From DASWRT01 sp036403035 (GTDB lineage Bacteria; Pseudomonadota; Alphaproteobacteria; ATCC43930; CGMCC-115725): 11,411 nt of DNA. The notes below the pieces were generated by a model, which worked only from the letters and a program-made list of their open reading frames with translations, was not told the DNA's origin and searched no databases. This document shows positions 6,257-11,411 of this stretch, piece by piece. The stretch lies in NCBI GenBank assembly GCA_036403035.1, contig DASWRT010000354.1, positions 1 through 11,411 on the forward strand, read 5' to 3'. Every line of letters begins with the position of its first letter. Position 1 is the stretch's first letter. The position numbers and the translations under genes are program-made.

Positions 6257-8566
6257 CTACCGTTCCGGCCTGACCGGCTCGATGTGGACATCCGCTGAGC
6301 CATGATTGTTGAAATAAAAGGCATTGGGATAGCCTAGGCTGCGGCTCACCCAGGTAGGTAAGAGAACATCGTTGACGAAGAAGTAAGCGTCGCCGGACGT
6401 GGTCGCTGTGAACTCCGCCTCGTAGATGCCCTTCGCTGGGTCCGTCAAATGCGGTTCCAGCGGTTCAATTTGGTGGACACGGAACAGCCCTTCCCGCGGC
6501 ACGATCTTTATCAGCGGCTGAAACCAACGCGCGTCGGGAGAACGGCGGAGTGGTGCCGTCAAGTTTCCCCAGAAAGACATACGGGTCGGTCCGAATCCTT
6601 CCGGGCCGGTGCTGATCGTATCGTCGCTCCATGCCTTCTTGATCGCGATCGTCACTCGCCAGCGGTTATCGCCCTTTTCGTCTGTCACGGTTCGATGCAG
6701 GTTCCAACAGGCGATCTTCGTCTCGTACTCCGTCTGATTCGACTCCGGTTGTTCGCACATTTGATTCCTAAATTCGCCCACCCAAGCTGCGAAGCGTAGC
6801 ATCGACACACTCAACGAATAGACGGCCCCTACGGCGATTAGTAGGATCAAAATCCAGCCGAATAGGTTCGGCGCGACCTTCCACTTCAGATCTTGCCACT
6901 CGTGCTGATAGTGAGGTGACGTACGCAATCGACGGACCCATGCTCTCGCCGGCTGCGGAGGCGTCGTCATTCGGGGCAAGCCGAGCGAATCTTCCCAAAG
7001 ATTTCGCATGTCGGTACGAATTTTACTTTCGAGACTGCTGCTGCGGAGGAGCAGCAAAGCGAGGATCAGGACAGCGACGGCAAACCGGCCGGGGGACACA
7101 GCATAGGCCGCGATCCAAGGGTGCGCGAATCCAGGAAGGAACTCCCCGATCGTCGCGATGACAGGCGTGATGAGACACTGTACTCCGGTACAGGCGGGCG
7201 GTGGATTCCACCAATGTGAAACCGGCATGGCTGCCAAATAGAGCGACACGCCGACGCTGGCGAAGTAGGTGACCCGCCTATGCCAGACCAAGTCCCAGAC
7301 GCGCTCCTGGGCTGCTGCACGGGCAGCGGAGTTCGCTTCTACTGATCCGGCCTTGGTTTCCGGCCGCGGAACGACGGTGTAGGCGCCGGGAAGGACGATC
7401 GGTGCGTAGCGGTCGTTTCCTCGCACAATCCGCTGGAACACGCTCGCGTGGATCTTGACCGAGGTGAGCAGCGCGGTGAATTGTGGATTGGGGTCTTGCA
7501 TAAGCAAAGTAGTTTGGTCAGGCGGATCGACGTGCGCGCTGATCTTCCGTGGCTGATAACGGTAGTAACCACCGATGCCGCGCCGGGAATCGTGCATCGG
7601 TCCGTTGACATTTGCCATCCGCCTGATTTCACTTTCGGCGGCCGGGACGAATCTCAGCCCTGCGGCCTTGGCTTCGTCCAGCATCCATTCGAGCGGGACG
7701 TACGCGAGCGCGTCGTCGGGATATCCACCTCCGACATCGGAATGCATACCGGAGAACCAAACCTGCCTCATGCGGTTCGGTTTTGTTTCGCTGCGTTCAT
7801 CCCAGAGAAGCGGGTGAAACGTGTCGCGCTCATCGTCGAGTGCGAGTGCGTGACGAGCTGACTTCACGCAAGGCGACAAGTGATACCCCGGCATGGATAA
7901 CGGCCAGATCCACTTGTCGATGCCACGCGTCAACTCTTCGACGGGCGTCCCGTAGGCCGCGACGGTATCCCAAGCCCCGATGAACTCGATCGCGACTTCG
8001 TCCTTGTTGTCCTCCTGGATCTTTCTATTTTTCTCTGCTGTCGTCTGCCGCTGCTTGTACGACATAAGTCCGTTGACTTTACGCCGGCGGGCGATAACGA
8101 AGTCGCGCGCATCCCGGAGTTTCTCGACAAGTTGTCCTGTGTGCTTGAAACATCGCCGGTATGAGCGATACGCATCGTGCGAGTAGGCATCGAGCTCCTC
8201 GTCGCTGGTGTCGGTTACCAGGCCTTCCTCGATGATAAACCCACCCAGCACGCGCACGGTGAAAGCGCCGCGGCTAAACCCGAAGAGATAGATTCGGTCG
8301 CCGAGTTCGTAGTTGCGGCAGATGAACTTATAAAGGTCAATAATATTACGTTTAAGACCCCATCCAAACGCCCCACCGATAAAGGCGAGCGGCTTGAAAG
8401 AGGACGTACCGACTCCGTCGTGGTAGTATGCGATTTGTCGCATATCGTCGGCCGTGGCCGAATCCGACGTATCAAGCGCTTGGTAAAGGCGCCATACGTT
8501 GGTCCTGAATAACTTCCCGGAACTATTGCCTGTACCGTCGGCAAAAACTGCGATGACTTTTGACAT
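6257..8566 (-). CDS. DUF2235 (Tle1-like) alpha/beta-hydrolase with membrane segments and a beta-rich C-terminal domain
   Basis: A 769-residue protein. The N-terminal DUF2235 hydrolase domain (1 to about 400) is shared with type VI secretion phospholipases. It shows the start motif VFADGTGNS (7-15), the nucleophile elbow GFSRGA (Ser98), GAWDTVAAYG (Asp200) and the MHSDVGGGYPD histidine motif (His275, Asp277). A charged insert at about 168-192 separates two parts of this domain. Hydrophobic stretches suited to membrane spans lie at about 432-450, 484-509 and 568-592. The last 170 residues look beta-rich and end in GDAYFFVNDVLLP and FYFNNHGSADVHI, a pattern like carbohydrate-binding jelly rolls. 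Start ATG 8566 has GGGAGG just upstream. Base composition is clearly lower in GC than both neighbours, suggesting transfer. No VgrG, PAAR or immunity gene is adjacent, so a secreted-effector role is unproven; a membrane lipase is equally possible. Confidence 0.88.
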   Translation of the reverse strand: MSKVIAVFADGTGNSSGKLFRTNVWRLYQALDTSDSATADDMRQIAYYHDGVGTSSFKPLAFIGGAFGWGLKRNIIDLYKFICRNYELGDRIYLFGFSRGAFTVRVLGGFIIEEGLVTDTSDEELDAYSHDAYRSYRRCFKHTGQLVEKLRDARDFVIARRRKVNGLMSYKQRQTTAEKNRKIQEDNKDEVAIEFIGAWDTVAAYGTPVEELTRGIDKWIWPLSMPGYHLSPCVKSARHALALDDERDTFHPLLWDERSETKPNRMRQVWFSGMHSDVGGGYPDDALAYVPLEWMLDEAKAAGLRFVPAAESEIRRMANVNGPMHDSRRGIGGYYRYQPRKISAHVDPPDQTTLLMQDPNPQFTALLTSVKIHASVFQRIVRGNDRYAPIVLPGAYTVVPRPETKAGSVEANSAARAAAQERVWDLVWHRRVTYFASVGVSLYLAAMPVSHWWNPPPACTGVQCLITPVIATIGEFLPGFAHPWIAAYAVSPGRFAVAVLILALLLLRSSSLESKIRTDMRNLWEDSLGLPRMTTPPQPARAWVRRLRTSPHYQHEWQDLKWKVAPNLFGWILILLIAVGAVYSLSVSMLRFAAWVGEFRNQMCEQPESNQTEYETKIACWNLHRTVTDEKGDNRWRVTIAIKKAWSDDTISTGPEGFGPTRMSFWGNLTAPLRRSPDARWFQPLIKIVPREGLFRVHQIEPLEPHLTDPAKGIYEAEFTATTSGDAYFFVNDVLLPTWVSRSLGYPNAFYFNNHGSADVHIEPVRPER

Positions 8567-8907
8567 GCGCCCTCCCGGTGTTTGCTATCGAGTTGCAGCG
8601 GTGCTGAAGTTATACGCCGCAGAGAAGACTCGCTTGTTGAGGATTTATCGTCTGAAACAGATCATAAGCAAAATACAGATTGCGCCTTGTCGCTTTGTAT
8701 CGCACTACCGTTTGTTATACCGAATGGAACAATTTTGTAAATAAATGATACAGGTCGACGATAACGCTTGTACCAGACATGTTTCTCAGAAGTTAGGTCT
8801 GGATCAAGGTACTTGGAGCGAAACCGGTGAAGAGCGCACCGCTCGTGGTACTGAGCTCCGGCGGATAAAAGTACGCACAAATCCGGCGAAAATGCTTCCG
8901 TCACACA
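8567..8907. other. AT-rich intergenic region upstream of the DUF2235 gene
   Basis: Apart from the leftward promoter, I see no convincing gene here. An 80-codon leftward frame (8904-8662) crosses the promoter and has no family signature or ribosome site. The stretch 8701-8760 has 24 G/C in 60 bases, unlike the flanking sugar and hut genes. No tRNA, insertion-sequence ends or att-like direct repeats were recognised. Confidence 0.5.
8714..8741 (-). promoter_or_regulatory. Candidate sigma70-type promoter for the DUF2235 gene
   Basis: Reading leftward, TTTACA (8741-8736; 5 of 6 to TTGACA) is followed after 16 nt by TATAAC (8719-8714; 5 of 6 to TATAAT). It would give a leader of roughly 140 nt before the ATG at 8566. 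This is the best match in an AT-rich stretch, where chance matches are also more likely. Confidence 0.5.
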
Positions 8908-9132
8908 ATGACAACGGCGGCTGATCGAGGAACGGTGACCCGTGCCAAACTGCTCAAGATGACCGCGCGGTTGCGTGCGGACGTTGCCGCGCTTCGTGCC
9001 GAGAACTCCGCTCTTGAAGACGAGATCCGCCGCCCGAAAAGGGCTGCCGCTGAAGCCGAGCGGAGAGAACGAAGCCTTTTCAAACGATTTCGTGAATCTT
9101 TAAATGAGAATGCCCATTCTAATCGGACATAT
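8908..9132 (+). pseudogene. Leucine-zipper reading frame without its own stop; probable remnant abutting hutF
   Basis: From ATG 8908 the frame reads about 75 residues with coding-like codon use. It includes an exact four-heptad zipper: Leu15, Leu22, Leu29 and Leu36 at d positions, with Thr19, Val26, Asn33 and Ile40 at a positions (core KLLKMTARLRADVAALRAEN). A basic stretch follows (RRPKRAAAEAERRERS), then FKRFRESL. No in-frame stop occurs before hutF; the frame simply continues as antisense of hutF until about 10233, so the true C-terminus appears to be missing. There is no Shine-Dalgarno sequence, and an in-frame TAA lies upstream at 8866. The ALRAEN-type coil resembles N-termini of IS66-type transposases and many unrelated coiled coils, so no family is assigned. 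A small genuine coiled-coil gene disrupted by recombination fits best; a chance frame cannot be excluded. Confidence 0.35.
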
Positions 9133-10692
9133 TCAGCTTTCATCAACGAGCCGCTTGGCCTCGCAGCGGTAGTGGGCGGCGATCACCGCCTCGTCGGGGT
9201 GGCGCCGCTCGCGCACGACGAAACGGCCGCCGACCATCACGTCGCGGATGCACGCCGCATCGCCGCCGAACACGTAAGAGTCGAGAAGGAGATCGCCGCT
9301 GCGGCCGGCGAGCCGCGGATGCGCGGCGTCGAGCACCAGGAGATCCGCGGGAGCGCCGACGGCAATTCCGTTCGAGGGCGGAGGCACGTCCGCCGGGTTC
9401 CCCCACCCAACCCTCCCCCGCGAGGGGGGAGGGCTATCGATGGCGTCCGGCCGCTTCTCCCTCCTCCCTTGCGGGGGAGGGTCGGGGTGGGGGAACCCGG
9501 CGGAAAGCTGTGTCTCCTTCGCATCCAACCCCAGCGCGCGGTTGCCGCCGGCGACGGCGGCGCGGTACAGACCGGCGCCGACCGATGCCGTGCCGGGCAT
9601 CCGCAGGACGTTCCGCCGCCGCGTGACGAGGCGCTGGCCGTATTCGAGGAGGCGCAATTCCTCGGCGGCGGATACGCCGATATGGCTGTCGGAGCCGACG
9701 CCGAAACATCCGCCCTCATGCAGATACGGCTCCGCCGGAAAGATCCCGTCGCCCAAATTGGCCTCGGTGGTCGGGCACAACCCGGCAACAGCGCCGCTCC
9801 GCGCAAGCCGGCTTGTCTCCTCCAGCGTCAGGTGCGTCGCGTGGACGAGGCACCAGCGATCCGAGACCGCTTCATGGTCGAGCAGCCATTCCACCGGCCG
9901 GCGTCCGCTCCAGGCGAGGCAGTCCTCGACTTCCTTGACCTGCTCGGCGATGTGGATGTGGATCGGTCCGGCGGGGTCGAGCGCGATGAAGCCGGCGACC
10001 GCCTCGCGCAACTCTTCCGGCGTCACCGCGCGCAGCGAATGCAGCGCAAGTCCGACGCGCAGCATCGGATCATCGGCCGCGATCCCGCGCATCCGCTCGA
10101 CGATCGTCATCAGGCCGTCGACCGTGTTGATGAAGCGGCGCTGTCCCTCGTCCGGCGGCAGGTCGCCGAATCCGCCGTGCGCGTACAGCGTCGGCAGCAG
10201 GGTCAGGCGGATGCCGGCCTGCCGGGCGGCTGACGCGACGCGCAGCGAGGTCTCCGCGCGGTCGGCGTAGGGTTTTCCGGCAGGGCCGTGATGCAGATAA
10301 TGGAACTCGGCGACCGACGTATAGCCGGCCTTCAACATCTCGACATAGAGCTGGGCGGCGATCGCCTCGACCGCCTCGGGCGAAAGCCGGGCCAGAAAGC
10401 CGTACATCGTCCGGCGCCACGTCCAGAATCCATCCTGCTCGCTCCCGCCGCCTGGGCCGGCTCGCTCGGTAAGCCCCGCCATCGCGCGCTGGAAAGCATG
10501 GGAATGCAGGTTCGGCATGCCGGGAACCACCGGCCCCGCGGCGACCGACGAGGCGCCGGCCGGCGACGCGCCCTGCTCGATCGCCGCGATCCGCCCGCCC
10601 CCGTCGAAGCGGAGCAGCACGTCGGAGGTCCAGCCCTCCGCCGCGAGCAGGACGGACGGGCAGAACAGCGCCGTTTCGGTATTGCCGGTCAC
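9133..10692 (-). CDS. hutF: Formimidoylglutamate deiminase with an in-frame palindromic-repeat insertion
   Basis: Deiminates N-formimidoyl-L-glutamate to N-formyl-L-glutamate and ammonia, in the histidine pathway that ends with HutG. It is an amidohydrolase-superfamily, metal-dependent cytoplasmic enzyme. Metal and catalytic motifs are intact: NLHSHAFQRAM (His63, His65), HIHIAEQ (His247, Glu250), LVHATHL (His284, His287) and GVGSDSHIGV (Asp335). The ending PADLLVLD...GGRFVVRERRH is typical. At 519 residues it is longer than the usual 450-460. The excess is residues about 397-435, rich in Pro, Arg and Gly (PHPDPPPQGRRE and PPPSRGRVGWGNP), encoded by the palindrome at 9389-9504. It falls between GLDAKE and IAVGAPADLLVLD, a turn leading into the small beta domain, away from the metal ligands. 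The GTG start at 10692 overlaps the hutG stop by 4 bp (GTGA), implying coupling. No clear terminator follows its stop. Confidence 0.95.
   Translation of the reverse strand: MTGNTETALFCPSVLLAAEGWTSDVLLRFDGGGRIAAIEQGASPAGASSVAAGPVVPGMPNLHSHAFQRAMAGLTERAGPGGGSEQDGFWTWRRTMYGFLARLSPEAVEAIAAQLYVEMLKAGYTSVAEFHYLHHGPAGKPYADRAETSLRVASAARQAGIRLTLLPTLYAHGGFGDLPPDEGQRRFINTVDGLMTIVERMRGIAADDPMLRVGLALHSLRAVTPEELREAVAGFIALDPAGPIHIHIAEQVKEVEDCLAWSGRRPVEWLLDHEAVSDRWCLVHATHLTLEETSRLARSGAVAGLCPTTEANLGDGIFPAEPYLHEGGCFGVGSDSHIGVSAAEELRLLEYGQRLVTRRRNVLRMPGTASVGAGLYRAAVAGGNRALGLDAKETQLSAGFPHPDPPPQGRREKRPDAIDSPPPSRGRVGWGNPADVPPPSNGIAVGAPADLLVLDAAHPRLAGRSGDLLLDSYVFGGDAACIRDVMVGGRFVVRERRHPDEAVIAAHYRCEAKRLVDES
9389..9504. 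repeat. Composite GC-rich palindromic repeat inserted in hutF
   Basis: Two arms of about 45 bp (9389-9433 and 9459-9504) are near-perfect inverted copies around a 25-bp centre (9434-9458). Both outer ends carry TCCGCCGGGTTCCCCC in opposite orientation. Within each arm is a smaller hairpin: CCCTCCCCCGC facing GAGGGGGGAGGG on the left, and CCCTCCTCCC facing GGGGGAGGG on the right. Arms differ by about four positions including one indel. Units of this kind (ACCCTCCCCCGC...GGGGGAGGGT) are known as dispersed, usually intergenic, repeats in high-GC alphaproteobacteria. Here the unit lies inside a gene and is read through without a stop. Confidence 0.9.
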
Positions 10693-11411
10693 GCCTGCCG
10701 TCCCGCCGCCGCACGCTCGACGGCGAACGCCGCGAGGGTCTCGACCCAGCGCCGCAGATGCGGCCGTATACGCGCCGCACGGTCCTCGCGGAACGCGAAA
10801 GGCGGCCCGTCCTCGTCCATGTAGGTACGCTGCGACAGCTCAAGCTGCACCGCGTGCCAGCCCTCGCCCGGCCTTCCGTAGCGGCGGGTGATGTAGCCGC
10901 CCTTGAACCGGCCGTTCAGCACGCGGTCGAAACCGTCGCCGCCCGCGTCGCTTGCCACCTCGACGAGGCGCGCGGCCAGCTCCGGCGCGGCGCTCGCACC
11001 CTCGGCGGTGCCGATATTGAGGTCCGGCAGGCGCCCCTCGAAAAGCCGCGGCACGATGGAGCGGATCGAATGCGCGTCGAACAGCACGGCGACGCCGTAC
11101 CGCTGGCGCATCTCCGTCAGCTCCGCCTCCAGCCGCTGGTGATAGGGACGCCAGTAGGTTTCGAGCCGCGCCCGCCGCTCGGCATCGTCCGGCTCGGCGC
11201 CGGGCCGGTACAGCTTCCGTCCGTCGAACAGCACGGAGGGACAAAGCCCGGTCGTCGCCGAGGCGTAGAGCGGCGTGTCGTCGGGCGGGCGGTTCAGGTC
11301 GATGACGTAGCGCGACGCCCTGGCGACGACGACCGACGCCCCGATCCCGTCGAGGAAGTCGTAGAGAAGCGGCAGATGCCAGTCGGTGTCGGGCAGCGCC
11401 CGCGCCTCGCC
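10689..11411 (-). CDS. hutG: N-formylglutamate amidohydrolase (deformylase), N-terminus cut by window edge
   Basis: Hydrolyses N-formyl-L-glutamate to glutamate and formate, the last step of the HutF-type histidine route. The frame is open from the right edge to the TGA at 10691-10689, giving 240 residues. The family is about 265-275 residues, so roughly 25-35 N-terminal residues, including the start, lie outside. Recognisable segments are DTDWHLPLLYDFLDGIGAS near the visible start, then YVIDLNRPPDDTPLY, TGLCPSVLFDGRKLYRPG, LFDAHSIRSIVPRLFEGRLPD, LNIGT, and KGGYITRRYGRPGEGWHAVQ followed by LELSQRTYMDE. These are characteristic of HutG rather than other zinc amidohydrolases. It precedes hutF with a 4-bp overlap, so the pair is one transcription unit whose promoter is outside the window. 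Confidence 0.93.
   Translation of the reverse strand, partial: GEARALPDTDWHLPLLYDFLDGIGASVVVARASRYVIDLNRPPDDTPLYASATTGLCPSVLFDGRKLYRPGAEPDDAERRARLETYWRPYHQRLEAELTEMRQRYGVAVLFDAHSIRSIVPRLFEGRLPDLNIGTAEGASAAPELAARLVEVASDAGGDGFDRVLNGRFKGGYITRRYGRPGEGWHAVQLELSQRTYMDEDGPPFAFREDRAARIRPHLRRWVETLAAFAVERAAAGRQA

Noticed and set aside
8662..8904. Leftward 80-codon frame upstream of the DUF2235 gene
   Set aside because: No family motif, no ribosome binding site, and it spans the best promoter candidate.
9107..9120. AGAAT-GCCC-ATTCT hairpin just beyond the hutF stop
   Set aside because: A 5-bp AT-rich stem without a T-run on the minus strand is too weak to call a terminator.
9389..9504. CRISPR-like or tRNA-like reading of the GC-rich repeat
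   Set aside because: There is a single inverted pair with no regularly spaced direct repeats, and no cloverleaf or anticodon arm can be drawn.
9133..10233. Rightward open frame continuing from the leucine-zipper frame across most of hutF
   Set aside because: It is exactly antisense to hutF, whose catalytic motifs are intact. The translated product there is the Arg/Pro-rich type produced by opposite strands of GC-rich genes.

Overview
This window looks like chromosomal DNA from a high-GC alphaproteobacterium, probably of the Hyphomicrobiales (Rhizobiales). This is an inference from three things: strong G/C bias at third codon positions, the pairing of a ManD-type mannonate dehydratase with UxaC/UxuB, and a hutF-hutG branch of histidine degradation. 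By hand count, 5641-5700 in the epimerase-family gene has 46 G/C in 60 bases. By contrast, 7981-8040 has 28 in 60 and 8701-8760 has 24 in 60, so the middle of the window has a different composition.

Region 1 (1-6020) is a hexuronate (D-glucuronate) catabolic locus built around a divergent control region at about 3506-3605. Leftward run gntR (a FadR-type regulator), uxaC (uronate isomerase) and uxuB (fructuronate reductase, cut by the left edge). These three are tightly coupled, with a 26-bp overlap and then a 4-bp GTGA overlap. Rightward run manD (D-mannonate dehydratase, TTG start) and, 12 bp later, an N-acylglucosamine 2-epimerase/mannose isomerase family gene. Together they should convert glucuronate to fructuronate, then D-mannonate, then 2-keto-3-deoxygluconate. 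The step done by the epimerase-family enzyme is not obvious. Two perfect inverted repeats lie between the divergent genes, one of them just upstream of the manD ribosome binding site, and are good operator candidates for the GntR protein.

Region 2 (about 6021-9132) is a compositionally distinct, AT-richer segment. It carries one large leftward gene for a DUF2235 (Tle1-like) alpha/beta-hydrolase with three or more membrane segments and a beta-rich C-terminal domain, plus its own promoter. A short rightward leucine-zipper reading frame without its own stop abuts the end of hutF and looks like a gene remnant. I infer that this segment was inserted between the sugar and hut loci.

Region 3 (9133-11411) is a leftward hutG-hutF pair (hutG cut by the right edge), acting on formimidoylglutamate in the five-step histidine pathway. 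The most striking feature of the window is inside hutF. A GC-rich composite palindrome of about 116 bp is read in frame and adds about 40 proline/arginine/glycine-rich residues to an otherwise normal enzyme.
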